Source: Fibrobacterales bacterium
GTDB lineage: Bacteria; Fibrobacterota; Fibrobacteria; Fibrobacterales; Fibrobacteraceae
Assembly (NCBI GenBank): GCA_025997455.1
Contig: BNUP01000054.1
Location: forward strand, 1-13,774
Direction of reading: 5' to 3'
Length of the DNA stretch: 13,774 nucleotides
Both the position numbers and the translations under genes were made by a program. Under the pieces are notes generated by a model. It ran no database searches, was not told the origin of the DNA, and saw only the letters and a list, made by a program, of their open reading frames with translations. Positions 4,519 through 12,549 of the stretch are shown here, one piece after another. The number at the start of each line of letters is the position of its first letter. Positions within the stretch are counted from its first letter, which is position 1.

Positions 4519-6597
4519 ATGAAAATTCGCCTCCTGTTAGCCTCCTTGTTTCGATCCAAAAACTTGTTGCTTTTGATTATTGCCTGTGCCATACTGCTCG
4601 CCATCTATCTTCTGCCGAGTTTTGAATCGGGTAAGTGGTTGGTAAAGAAATTGGATGTGTATTCCCCTTTTTGGATATTTTCATTGCAATTTGGTCTTGC
4701 ACTATTACTGTTTGTAGAATTGTCTAAGGATTTTTGGAGGTGGATTCGCAGGAGCGTATCGAATACGCCATCCCCATTGTCCGTCTATACAATAATTGCC
4801 TTAATCGCAATTATTGCAGTCTCAATTTTTATTTGCGTTGCTTGGATAGAACCAACATCCAGGGTTCAGGCAGATGAAAGCATTTACCTAACAACCGCAC
4901 AAAATTTATACCACAACCAAATAGGCATCCACTGCATGGAGGGGACATTTTTGGAGGATGGATCTTTAAGTTGTGTTATATCAGGATCTATAAAGGCGAG
5001 GGGTATTTCTTATTTGTATATGCTTGTAATGCCTTTTTTGGGGACGGAATTGTATTGGGTTTATAATTTTCAAACTATTATTTTATTTTTAACTCTGCCG
5101 ATATTCTTTTTGTCCGTGAGGATTTGGACAAAAAATGATTCCCTATCTTTGATAGCGACAGCACTGCTCGGTGCTCACCCGCTTCTCTTATTTTTGTCGC
5201 GGTCGTCCAGCCCGGAGGGTTTGTATGTATTTCTATTTGCTTTGTCGATGTTGTTCCTAAAATGGGCATTAGATAGAAATTCAATTCGGCATTATCTTTT
5301 GCTCGCCCTAACGCTCGCCTTTTTTGCGCAAACAAGATCCGAAACGGTATTTTGCCTATTTGCGTTCGTAGGGGTGGTATTTTATAGAAATCGCACCGCA
5401 TTTCCCGCATTCCTCACTACTCTCTCGTTCTTTTGTGTTCCTATTCTTTGCACATTGTCTTTAGGCAGAGGTCATAATCTTCAGGGGGGGGGCTTTTCGG
5501 CACATGGGCATTTGTTGGAGAACATTGAGATTAATTTTAAAATAACGGCATTGAATTTTAATCTTCAGCATTTTATGCCCTATTTTACTTGGCTTGCATT
5601 TTTTGGGTTGGTTGTTTTAATTGTATTGGCAATTAAGGAACTCAAGTATAGGCGTATTGCTCTGTTTTTTCTGTTGCTCTCTCCTCAATACGCTATTCTT
5701 TTTGATGCGGTAAGCGCGGATTTTAATTTAAGTGTCCAACATCGTTTTCTTTTGGTTGTGCTCCCCATTATGGCATTTTTAGGAGCCTTGTTTTTATGCC
5801 AAACTGCATCTGCTTTGGAGAAAATAAAAATATTCAAAAACATAAACGCAAAAATTCCCTTGACGGGTGTGTTGCTTGTTATTATCGTAAATACACTGTT
5901 TTTTTACGACAACTTTAAAAACGACAATGAAATAGAAAAAAATCCTCTTTTAATTGAGGATCAGTTGATTCGAAATTTTTTAAAAGAAGAAAATCCTTCC
6001 CGCAAATTATTGTTTACTGGAAATCCGACACTTGTGCTTAGTTATGGAACCTCTAGTTACTCCTATTACAGCATGTTTGCTTTTGATTCTAACGATGTCC
6101 AATCTATGATCAAAGAATTTGGCGGAGAAGTGTATTTTATAAATGGATTTTTTTGCGGGCAAAACAACAGTATGCCAAAGATGCAAATGGGGAGTGTTGG
6201 CCCGATATGCGACAGATTTGATGTTTACTTTAAGACAGATAAAATTTTGGATACTATTTTTTTAAATAGAAATTTTGAACTTTCTAAAATCATAGGATTA
6301 ACGGATAGGGATTCAAAAAATTTACTTCGAATATTCTATAGGAATGATAATATTAAGGATTCCATAATGTCTGTGGACTATATGAAGTTAAAAAAAGACT
6401 CTGTTGCATGGAAAGTAAATGTTTTCATAAACGATTCTCTAATCACAGAAGTCCCGTACCAATATGGGATAACTAGAGATTTTTATCCATTTCGCTTGTT
6501 TAGCAAAGACACAAATCGCATCGATATGTTTATCATTGATTCTTTAACGAGCGATACCATTCACAAAGACTATTGGAAACTTTTGAGAAATTATTAG
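4519..6597 (+). CDS. GT-C (GT39/ArnT-like) membrane glycosyltransferase, 692 aa
   Basis: An inner-membrane glycosyltransferase of the GT-C fold that uses a polyprenyl-phosphate sugar to decorate a surface glycan or protein on the periplasmic side. About a dozen hydrophobic segments occupy residues 1-465; residues 465-692 form a soluble C-terminal domain. The first large loop carries RVQADESIYL, with the Asp-Glu pair (D119, E120) at the position of the catalytic acid of PMT/ArnT enzymes, followed by KARGISYLYMLVMPFLG. Length is large but normal for the group. The ATG has only a weak RBS and follows a broken toxin by 6 nt, so it probably uses that module's promoter. A G9 tract encodes G323-G325. 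The stop overlaps a convergent gene by 4 bp, and the last 51 bp recur at 8152-8202. The acceptor is unknown. Confidence 0.85.
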   Translation: MKIRLLLASLFRSKNLLLLIIACAILLAIYLLPSFESGKWLVKKLDVYSPFWIFSLQFGLALLLFVELSKDFWRWIRRSVSNTPSPLSVYTIIALIAIIAVSIFICVAWIEPTSRVQADESIYLTTAQNLYHNQIGIHCMEGTFLEDGSLSCVISGSIKARGISYLYMLVMPFLGTELYWVYNFQTIILFLTLPIFFLSVRIWTKNDSLSLIATALLGAHPLLLFLSRSSSPEGLYVFLFALSMLFLKWALDRNSIRHYLLLALTLAFFAQTRSETVFCLFAFVGVVFYRNRTAFPAFLTTLSFFCVPILCTLSLGRGHNLQGGGFSAHGHLLENIEINFKITALNFNLQHFMPYFTWLAFFGLVVLIVLAIKELKYRRIALFFLLLSPQYAILFDAVSADFNLSVQHRFLLVVLPIMAFLGALFLCQTASALEKIKIFKNINAKIPLTGVLLVIIVNTLFFYDNFKNDNEIEKNPLLIEDQLIRNFLKEENPSRKLLFTGNPTLVLSYGTSSYSYYSMFAFDSNDVQSMIKEFGGEVYFINGFFCGQNNSMPKMQMGSVGPICDRFDVYFKTDKILDTIFLNRNFELSKIIGLTDRDSKNLLRIFYRNDNIKDSIMSVDYMKLKKDSVAWKVNVFINDSLITEVPYQYGITRDFYPFRLFSKDTNRIDMFIIDSLTSDTIHKDYWKLLRNY
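5484..5492 (+). repeat. G9 homopolymer inside the glycosyltransferase gene
   Basis: Nine consecutive G in an AT-rich coding region encode the end of Q322 and G323-G325. Loss of one G gives a stop about 16 codons later (at TAA); gain of one G gives TGA after about 11 codons. In either case the second half of the protein, including several membrane helices, would be lost. This is the layout of a phase-variable tract. Confidence 0.8.
6547..6597 (+). repeat. Direct repeat copy 1: 3' end of the 692-aa gene
   Basis: These 51 bp code for T-S-D-T-I-H-K-D-Y-W-K-L-L-R-N-Y and the stop. The same 51 bp, with 3 mismatches and a 40-bp perfect core (6551-6590), occur at 8152-8202. Confidence 0.95.
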
Positions 6598-8142
6598 ATC
6601 CCACTATCAAGCTCAATAACGCATAAATTTATTTTTTCATTTAAGCATACCACATCATAATGGATAGATAAATAATTTATGAACAAAAATTCATCTAAAG
6701 AAATCCTTTCGGATAAAAAGAAAATCTTCTGTTTTTGTTGAACTTGTGCCTTAGAAATTTGCTTCTCAGCTTCTTTTGGTATGTCCATACGCCACCCAAA
6801 TACATTAAGAGGTTCATTGGCAGCGGGTGCACCATAAACAAAATAACTGTGATTGTTGCCGACTTGGTGTTTGTAGTACTCATAAGCATAGGTGGCATCA
6901 GCATACACGGCAATCGCATCATCTTCGCTTGCGTTTTGTAAAAGCCATAAAATGTCATTTTTAATAGATGGTTCCCACGCAGTTCCAGCACGCATTTTGT
7001 TGACATTCACAAGCAAGGCCGTAACTATTACGCAAAAAAGGAGCGATAGCGAAATTAAACGGCTTTGGAAACATATTTTTATCCAAAGTTTGGATGTGCA
7101 AAATGCCACGGGGAGCAAAACCACAGGGAAGGCATAAAGCATTAACCTAATTCTAATGATTTTATTATGACCTCCCAAGGGATAAATCTGCAAAAGATGG
7201 CAAAATAAATGTGCCCCGCAAACAATCAAAATAATAAAAAAAATGTCTCTCTTTTCCCTAAACAACAACACCATTCCGGTAATAAATAAAATGAGGAAAA
7301 TGACGCAGTTCACCCAGGCAATAGTCGTGAATTGTGTAAAATATTGGAACAATGGAACCAAAACTCTATTAACATAAGGCACAATATTTTGCGGAAATCC
7401 TCCCCATGAATAGTAGACGGGTTCCCAAAATTGTGCATAAAAATCAGTTTGAAGTTGCCCTCGCAAATAAAAAAAGTAATACAAAACACCCCATAAAAAA
7501 ACGATTATAATTTTATACCGATTCTCGATTAAAAAATTTTTAAAAATTACTTTTTTATACAACTGGACAAAAATCGTAGTAAGCACACCTAAAAGAACAA
7601 AGACCGTGGGCAAACTACACAAAATGCCAAGCATCGACAAAAAAATCACCTTCCAAGACAATCTCCCCTGCTCCCAATCTTTTGCGTAGGCAACATACAA
7701 ATATAAATAAACAACACTGAACAATGCCTCGGTGCTGTATTGCTTAAATTCGGAGGCATAATATAAAAGCGGCTCGGATACCACAATTAAAAACATAAAA
7801 AAACAACAAAAAATAATATCGAATTTTAATAGACTTAATTTATAAATAGAATAAAAAAAGGCTAGATATAAAAGGAAAAAAATACAGTACCAATTCTGAT
7901 GTGCCAAAAGGAACACTTAAGAGTTTGGTGAGAAGCAAAAAAATAAGTGGTGCACTTTGATTGTAGATCAAATTTCCTATTAAAATATCGACAAAGTTAT
8001 TTTTATAAATAGCCGCGGCAAGTGCAAACTCATCGCCCCACATTTCCTTATGGTTAATGTATAGATAAAGCCTAGCGAACACTCCTAACGCAACTAAAAA
8101 GAACACAATAATGTGGCACACTTTTTGCGGGGAGGCGGACAT
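6594..8142 (-). pseudogene. GT39-type membrane glycosyltransferase, frameshifted
   Basis: Two overlapping frames make up one GT-C gene. The front (8142 to about 7860) has a membrane helix followed by INHKEMWGDEFALAAAI, with the catalytic Asp-Glu pair at D37/E38. The rest (about 7855 to 6594) carries YYASEFKQYSTEALFSVVYL, a typical GT39 motif, further helices and a soluble tail of about 130 residues. Removing one T from the 7-T run (forward-strand A7, 7853-7859) joins them as ...FPFISSLFYSIYKLSLLKF..., giving about 515 residues, normal for the family. As written, the front frame stops at a TAA just after the run. The start at 8142 is preferred because the longer frame to 8205 is antisense to the direct repeat. 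No RBS is visible. It could be a pseudogene, a phase-OFF allele or a sequencing error. Confidence 0.75.
7853..7859. repeat. A7 run at the frameshift
   Basis: On the coding (-) strand this reads CC-T7-A. The frame changes exactly here: six T would restore one continuous GT39 protein. Other A/T runs of 6-7 occur in the window without frameshifts, so the run is a plausible slippage site rather than proof of one. Confidence 0.75.
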
Positions 8143-8151
8143 AAAAGTTAT

Positions 8152-8202
8152 ACGGGCGATACCATTCACAAAGACTATTGGAAACTTTTGAGAAAGTTTT
8201 AG
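8152..8202 (+). repeat. Direct repeat copy 2: orphan 3' end of a 692-aa-like gene
   Basis: This copy matches 6547-6597 at 48 of 51 positions and still reads in frame as D-T-I-H-K-D-Y-W-K-L-L-R-K-F-stop. Nothing upstream of it matches the rest of that gene. It ends 2 nt before the convergent stop of the ATPase gene, just as copy 1 meets the convergent GT39 stop. It is a gene tail left behind by recombination. Confidence 0.92.
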
Positions 8203-8204
8203 CA

Positions 8205-9791
8205 TTACACCGCCACTACATCAAAAATTCGCTTGTTCTCGTAATCTACCCATTCCGCAGAAAAGGAATCGCTGCGATTCTTACGAAAATCAAATGTCAA
8301 TAAATAGCCGGTATCCTTCGCCTTGCTTTCCAAATATCCCGCAAGTTGTCTGTATGCTTTTTCGTGTGCATTATCGCCTCGCCAAATTTTTAACTCCACT
8401 ATAAATTGCTCTTTGCCGAACAAAACCAAAATATCGGTGCGTTCGCTGTTGCGCGTTTCGCTCTCCACAACAGCAAATCCTTTGCCGTTTAAAAAGGGCT
8501 TTAGGTAAGTTAAAAACAGCAAGCGGCATTCCTTTTCTAAAAACTTCTCATTTTGACTACTGTAAAGTTCGTAATAATGCTGTGCAAATTTTTCAAGGCA
8601 CAAACGCATATTGAGTTTGCCGTCCTCTAACACACCGCTGGAAATATCTTCGGGGAGAATACCTTTGATTTGCTCCATTTGAATAAAATAGTTATAGAGT
8701 ATGGTCTCAAAAATCTTGTTGCCAACAATTACAAAATTTCCTTTTCTCATTAGAAATCCAAATGTAAGTCCAAGTTCTATAATTGTGTTCATTGAATTAT
8801 AATCAAACACTTTGCCGTCAATAATAATATCATACATAATCTGTTTTAGTTCGGGATAACTTTGCAGGTTTTTGGAGAGGTCGTCAAAGAGCGTGTTAGT
8901 ACTATATATCAACTCCTTTACCGCGTTTTGAACTCCGCTTACAGTCCAATCTTTTTCTAAATCCTCGTGGATAATAAGGCACAGTTTTGATACTAAAAAC
9001 GGATAGCCGTTTGTATAATACCTGAGTTCTTTTGAGATGCTTTCAATGTCCATTCCCGTGTGATAATCCGCCTCATATTCGTTTAACATCGTTGCAATTT
9101 CGAGTGTGCTAAACGACATATCCACCTTAAAATCTATGGCTATGTTCCAAGGTGAGTTTATGCGTTTTTCGCCGTCTTGCAATTGGTATTGCCCCGAATT
9201 GATTAACTTTATTTTTACATTTTTAATGTCATAAACTCCCGCGAGTATCACACTTTGGAAGGTTGGCACATCATCCCTTCGCAAATAACTTTCCCTAAGC
9301 ATTCCTAAGAATTTAAGAAAAATAAAATTGTTTGAAGTTTTATCTACTTCGTCTATAATTAAAACTACTTTTTTGTTTTGGCACATTAAGGCGATGTAAG
9401 CGGCAAGGGATTTGAATGAATCAATGGAGTCATTGCGCCACGCCTCTGCGTTAGGAATAGACTTCCGTTCTAAAACCGTGGCAATTTGATCTAAAATACT
9501 GGAGCAAAAAGCCTCCGAAGTTTCAAAAAATTCATCGTCAATGCCTTCAAAACTAATACGAGCGGCTATTGTGCCTTTGGCAAGCAGTGCCTGTTCGAGC
9601 AAACGGAGCGTAGTTGTTTTGCCGTATTGACGGGCACGGTTTATTGTAAAATATTTACCTTGCTCTATGAGTTCTAAAATACTATCTATTTTTGCACCTG
9701 TATCGACCATATAGTTTCTGCTTGGGATGCAAAGACCGGTGGTACAAAACTCGCGAGGGTAGGGTAATGGCTGTTGTGGTACTGGGAGCAT
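8205..9791 (-). CDS. AAA-ATPase_like protein with C-terminal PD-(D/E)XK domain, 528 aa
   Basis: This is a P-loop ATPase of the expanded AAA-ATPase_like/DUF1703 group. Its cellular role is not established, but the C-terminal fold suggests nucleic acid cleavage or binding. The start MLPVPQQPLPYPREF..., FCTTGLCIP and NYMVD lead to a Walker A-like INRARQYGKTTTL (50-62; final GKT intact, first Gly replaced) and Walker B VVLIIDEVD (142-150). The middle is helical and sensor-like (YYTNGYPFLVSKL). The C-terminus has RTDILVLF and VELKIWRG (D453, E466, K468), then YRQLAGYL, the PD-(D/E)XK signature. The ATG at 9791 fits the family's N-terminus; frame extending to 9911 lies inside the upstream GT gene. 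There is no RBS, but CTATATTT sits 7 nt before the ATG, suggesting its own leaderless promoter. It is an odd member among glycan genes. Confidence 0.85.
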   Translation of the reverse strand: MLPVPQQPLPYPREFCTTGLCIPSRNYMVDTGAKIDSILELIEQGKYFTINRARQYGKTTTLRLLEQALLAKGTIAARISFEGIDDEFFETSEAFCSSILDQIATVLERKSIPNAEAWRNDSIDSFKSLAAYIALMCQNKKVVLIIDEVDKTSNNFIFLKFLGMLRESYLRRDDVPTFQSVILAGVYDIKNVKIKLINSGQYQLQDGEKRINSPWNIAIDFKVDMSFSTLEIATMLNEYEADYHTGMDIESISKELRYYTNGYPFLVSKLCLIIHEDLEKDWTVSGVQNAVKELIYSTNTLFDDLSKNLQSYPELKQIMYDIIIDGKVFDYNSMNTIIELGLTFGFLMRKGNFVIVGNKIFETILYNYFIQMEQIKGILPEDISSGVLEDGKLNMRLCLEKFAQHYYELYSSQNEKFLEKECRLLFLTYLKPFLNGKGFAVVESETRNSERTDILVLFGKEQFIVELKIWRGDNAHEKAYRQLAGYLESKAKDTGYLLTFDFRKNRSDSFSAEWVDYENKRIFDVVAV

Positions 9792-9798
9792 ATTGAGA

Positions 9799-9805
9799 AA
9801 TATAG
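9799..9805 (-). promoter_or_regulatory. Candidate -10 (CTATATT) of the ATPase gene
   Basis: On the - strand the 17-nt gap between the GT2 stop and the ATPase ATG reads TTTCTATATTTCTCAAT. TATATT ends exactly 7 nt before the ATG, the same spacing as TATCTT before the other ATPase gene at 12550. With no Shine-Dalgarno in the gap, a leaderless message is the simplest reading. Confidence 0.4.
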
Positions 9806-9808
9806 AAA

Positions 9809-10549
9809 TTAAAGCGGTGTAAAAAATTTTTGCCGAAAAATATGGCTTTTGTGCAATAAATAGCACAACACTATCCAAAGGGTTTGCAGTCCGTATTTGG
9901 AACTGCGCCAAAAATTGATAGAAGACGCTTCTGCAAAATATTTTGCCGATACCGGAATATCACCTATGTGCAAATTGCAGGCTGCTGCTTGCGCCACAAT
10001 CTGCTGATCAAAAACAAAATCATCGGAGCAATCCTCGTAGCGGAGTTTTTGCAGGCTTTTTTTAGAAAATGCACGGTAGCCCGTGTGGTATTCTCCCAAA
10101 TTTTGTCCAAAGGCAATATTTTCGATAATGGTTAAAAAACGGTTAGAAATATACTTGTAAAACGGCATTCCGCCTTGTAATGCCTCGCGGCGGGTGCGAA
10201 TGCGGTTCGCAAACATAATATCGCACACATCCAGTTGAATAAGCCCTGTTAAAAAAGGAACCAAGCGGGGGTCGTATTGGTAATCGGGATGCAGCATTAC
10301 AACAATGTCGGCTCCGAGTTCCAATGCCGTGTTGTAGCAGGTTTTTTGATTGCCCCCGTAACCCTTGTTTTTGTCGTGTTGAATTACTTTAAGTCCTAAC
10401 TCTTGCGCAAGGTGCACGGTACCATCTATAGAGCAATCGTCCACAAGCACAATTTGGCTATAACTTTGGGGAGGAATGGCACTCAAAGTTTGCCGCAATG
10501 TTTTTTCGGCATTGTAGGCGGGCATTACTATCACTACATTTGGTGTCAT
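9809..10549 (-). CDS. Family 2 polyprenol-phosphate glycosyltransferase (GtrB/Dpm1-like), 246 aa
   Basis: This enzyme transfers a sugar from a nucleotide donor to a polyprenyl phosphate at the cytoplasmic face, supplying substrate to GT-C enzymes. Visible motifs are MPAYN (9-13), VDDCSIDGT (36-44), DKNKGYGGNQKT (59-70), the acidic metal-binding phrase HPDYQYDP (87-94), EYHTGYRAFS (153-162) and DDFVFDQQI (176-184). A hydrophobic stretch near 222-232 may associate with the membrane, but the two C-terminal membrane helices of classic GtrB are lacking, as in the shorter Dpm1 type. Its ATG overlaps the GtrA stop (ATGA), and AAGGAG (10555-10560) at the end of the GtrA gene is its RBS, 5 nt away. 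Sugar identity (glucose or mannose) cannot be read from sequence. Confidence 0.9.
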   Translation of the reverse strand: MTPNVVIVMPAYNAEKTLRQTLSAIPPQSYSQIVLVDDCSIDGTVHLAQELGLKVIQHDKNKGYGGNQKTCYNTALELGADIVVMLHPDYQYDPRLVPFLTGLIQLDVCDIMFANRIRTRREALQGGMPFYKYISNRFLTIIENIAFGQNLGEYHTGYRAFSKKSLQKLRYEDCSDDFVFDQQIVAQAAACNLHIGDIPVSAKYFAEASSINFWRSSKYGLQTLWIVLCYLLHKSHIFRQKFFTPL

Positions 10550-10965
10550 AAGTTCTCCTTTTTAACAATGCGAAATGTGAATAACTTGTTCAACGAAAAT
10601 TGAAAAATGGCAACGAAAAAGATAGAAATAATTTTTACAACAATTTCTTTCATTTCCATTTGGGTAACACCAAAATACATAATGAGCATAGAGAGCACAA
10701 GCCCGCAGTAATCCACGCAAAAAAATTTGGCTGCACGGTGCAAAAGGTTATCTTTTATCTTGAAATTAAAAAAAGCATTGAGTGTAAAAGCCATAATAAT
10801 ACCAAGGTTCACGCTAATAAAATTGGCAACATATAAATTCAATTCATTTTTTCTTAAAACATAAAACAACCCGCCGTCGGCACAGGCACAAAGAGTGCCG
10901 ATAAGCCCATATCGAAAGATCTCTCCAAACAACTTGTTATTTTTTAGGAACATGTTTATATCCAT
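10546..10965 (-). CDS. GtrA-family membrane protein, 139 aa
   Basis: This is a small four-helix membrane protein of the GtrA family, thought to help flip polyprenyl-phosphate sugars across the inner membrane or support the glycosyltransferase. The sequence has FRYGLIGTLCACADGGLFYVL, NFISVNLGIIMAFTLNAFFNF, then two more helices and LNKLFTFR near the end; the R-x-x-x-x-G and FxLNxxxxF phrases are family hallmarks. The start is ATG 10965 (139 aa) or ATG 10953 (135 aa). Both lie inside the end of the upstream GT39 gene, giving a 29- or 17-nt overlap with translational coupling; neither has a clear RBS. The stop overlaps the GT2 start. Context as the middle gene of a GtrC-GtrA-GtrB-like set supports the role. 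Confidence 0.88.
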   Translation of the reverse strand: MDINMFLKNNKLFGEIFRYGLIGTLCACADGGLFYVLRKNELNLYVANFISVNLGIIMAFTLNAFFNFKIKDNLLHRAAKFFCVDYCGLVLSMLIMYFGVTQMEMKEIVVKIISIFFVAIFQFSLNKLFTFRIVKKENL

Positions 10966-12514
10966 AGGCAAAATTGTTAATGATATCCAGATCAAAGCCT
11001 CTTTTTAGCAGTTCTTTGGCGAAACTTGAGAAATCAGTGTGTGTTGGGAAAATATAGACCGCACTATCATTAAAGATAACTTCTTTATCGAAATGCATAA
11101 AACGATAACGCCCAACTTCATCTAAACGCATAAAATTAGAGTTTTTTTGGGTAGACCATTTAGCATCGTGAGAAAAGGAATCCGGCGGATACAGCGATTC
11201 CAAAAGAAAATCGCCATACATAAGCCCTAAACTGCTTGAGAGCCACACTATTGGAGCATCAGATGCTTGGGATCGCTGTAAAAGTGGAGATATTTCTATT
11301 TTTGGATCCACCGCAGGGCGGTTAAAGTAAGCAAAAGTAAAATAGATAAAGGACACAAAATATAAAAATGTAATCGTTTTACCAACAAGGGAGCCCGCCC
11401 TTTTCCATAGTATAAGCAATCCATAAGATCCGCATAAAATAAGTGCAATGTAAACAAATATATATTGATGAACCATAGCCTTCCAACTATCGCCTGAGTG
11501 AAACATGATATAGGGTATTGCACCAAGTACCGGAAAAAGAAACAGAATAGGTGCATAATAATTTCGTACTTTTAATTTTATCCAAGCCTTGTGCAACAAG
11601 CAAACGATGCCTATGGCAATAAAAGGCAAACCAAAGGCATAAAAAAGCATAAAATCAGGTATATAATCATTAGGTCGCACATTAGAATAGCCATGCCCAA
11701 AAAGAATGCGGAAAAAATAATAGCAATTATTCAGCACATTAAGAGAGAATTCGCTCGTACGCAGACTCGGCATTTTAGGAATAGAAATAACCTTTGTAGA
11801 AACCTCCGGTATTATGTTCCATTGTACTAGTAAAAACAAAATCGGCGGCACAGCCATTAACGCAAGAATTGCACCGGAGATTAAAAATTCTTTTGAAATT
11901 TTTATTTTTCTGCAATAGAAACAATATAGAATTTGGGGTAAAAGCAGGCAAGGGATAATTATCCACATCGGAGGGTAGCAATAAAGCGATACGCCATAAA
12001 CAAAAGCCGAGAGTATAAGCAACCGTGGTTTCTCTAAGCCCAAGCAAAATAAATAAGAGCCAAAGAGCAAAAAGAATACCGAGGGATAAATTTCAACTCC
12101 CTGCCTCGACATCATAATGTGCCACGGATTAATTACAAGCAAAAATAGGGCAAGCATAGCAAATTTTTTGCCAAGTACTTTTTTTGCGAATAAGTAAGTC
12201 ACAACCAGAGTCAAGCAGCCCAACAGGCTTTGTGCCAAGCGCACCGCAAAAACGGTAGGTCCAAAAAGGACTATAAACGGCGTTGCAAAATGGTAAAAGA
12301 AAGGTGCTGCCCCCACGCCGTAATAAGGGATAACCACTGCGTTACTATAGCCACCCACATCGATTCCATAATTCAGCAAAGCCCAAGATTCCCAAGCGGC
12401 AAACGCCTCATCTCCAAAAACTCCACGCGGAATTTCGTTTAAATACAGCAAACGAACTGCAAAACCCGTTAAAAAGAGCAAAAAAATTATGAAATTGCTG
12501 AGTAAAAATCTCAT
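10937..12514 (-). CDS. GT39-type polyprenyl-phosphate-sugar transferase (GtrC-like role), 525 aa
   Basis: A GT-C membrane glycosyltransferase that probably moves the sugar made by the downstream GT2 enzyme onto a surface glycan or protein. The first helix is followed by IPRGVFGDEAFAAWE, with the Asp-Glu pair D35/E36 at the catalytic position, then the long loop DVGGYSNAVVIPYYG and APFFYHFATPFIVLFGPTVFAVRLAQ, all typical of GT39/PMT_2 proteins. About ten membrane helices reach residue 400; residues 400-525 are a soluble tail. Length is normal. It heads a - strand operon with GtrA and GT2 by overlap, with the ATPase 17 nt further on. There is no RBS, but TATCTT lies 6 nt before the ATG in the shared divergent spacer, suggesting a leaderless message. 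It is paralogous in fold, not closely similar, to the other two GT-C proteins here. Confidence 0.87.
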   Translation of the reverse strand: MRFLLSNFIIFLLFLTGFAVRLLYLNEIPRGVFGDEAFAAWESWALLNYGIDVGGYSNAVVIPYYGVGAAPFFYHFATPFIVLFGPTVFAVRLAQSLLGCLTLVVTYLFAKKVLGKKFAMLALFLLVINPWHIMMSRQGVEIYPSVFFLLFGSYLFCLGLEKPRLLILSAFVYGVSLYCYPPMWIIIPCLLLPQILYCFYCRKIKISKEFLISGAILALMAVPPILFLLVQWNIIPEVSTKVISIPKMPSLRTSEFSLNVLNNCYYFFRILFGHGYSNVRPNDYIPDFMLFYAFGLPFIAIGIVCLLHKAWIKLKVRNYYAPILFLFPVLGAIPYIMFHSGDSWKAMVHQYIFVYIALILCGSYGLLILWKRAGSLVGKTITFLYFVSFIYFTFAYFNRPAVDPKIEISPLLQRSQASDAPIVWLSSSLGLMYGDFLLESLYPPDSFSHDAKWSTQKNSNFMRLDEVGRYRFMHFDKEVIFNDSAVYIFPTHTDFSSFAKELLKRGFDLDIINNFAYGYKHVPKK

Positions 12515-12549
12515 TGTTTAAAGATAGTAAATTTTCTATCTTCACAACT
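12515..12549. promoter_or_regulatory. Divergent promoter/operator with AAGATAG/CTATCTT dyad
   Basis: The 35-bp spacer between two divergent ATGs contains a perfect 7-bp inverted repeat (12521-12527 and 12536-12542) with an 8-bp AT centre. Each half provides TATCTT reading outward, 6 nt before the - strand ATG and 7 nt before the + strand ATG. As overlapping back-to-back -10 elements these would exclude each other, coupling the two genes inversely. The dyad could equally be an operator. Confidence 0.5.

Noticed and set aside
6598..8151. Integrative element between the two 51-bp repeats
   Set aside because: Only one frameshifted glycosyltransferase lies between them, with no integrase, transposase or excision gene. 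Recombination between alleles explains it more simply.
8143..8205. N-terminal extension of the frameshifted GT39 gene to an upstream ATG
   Set aside because: These codons are the antisense of the direct repeat (an orphan + strand gene tail) and do not look like a GT39 N-terminus; the ATG at 8142 fits better.
9792..9911. 40-residue N-terminal extension of the ATPase
   Set aside because: It lies inside the 3' end of the GT2 gene. The family's N-terminus and a candidate -10 box both support ATG 9791.
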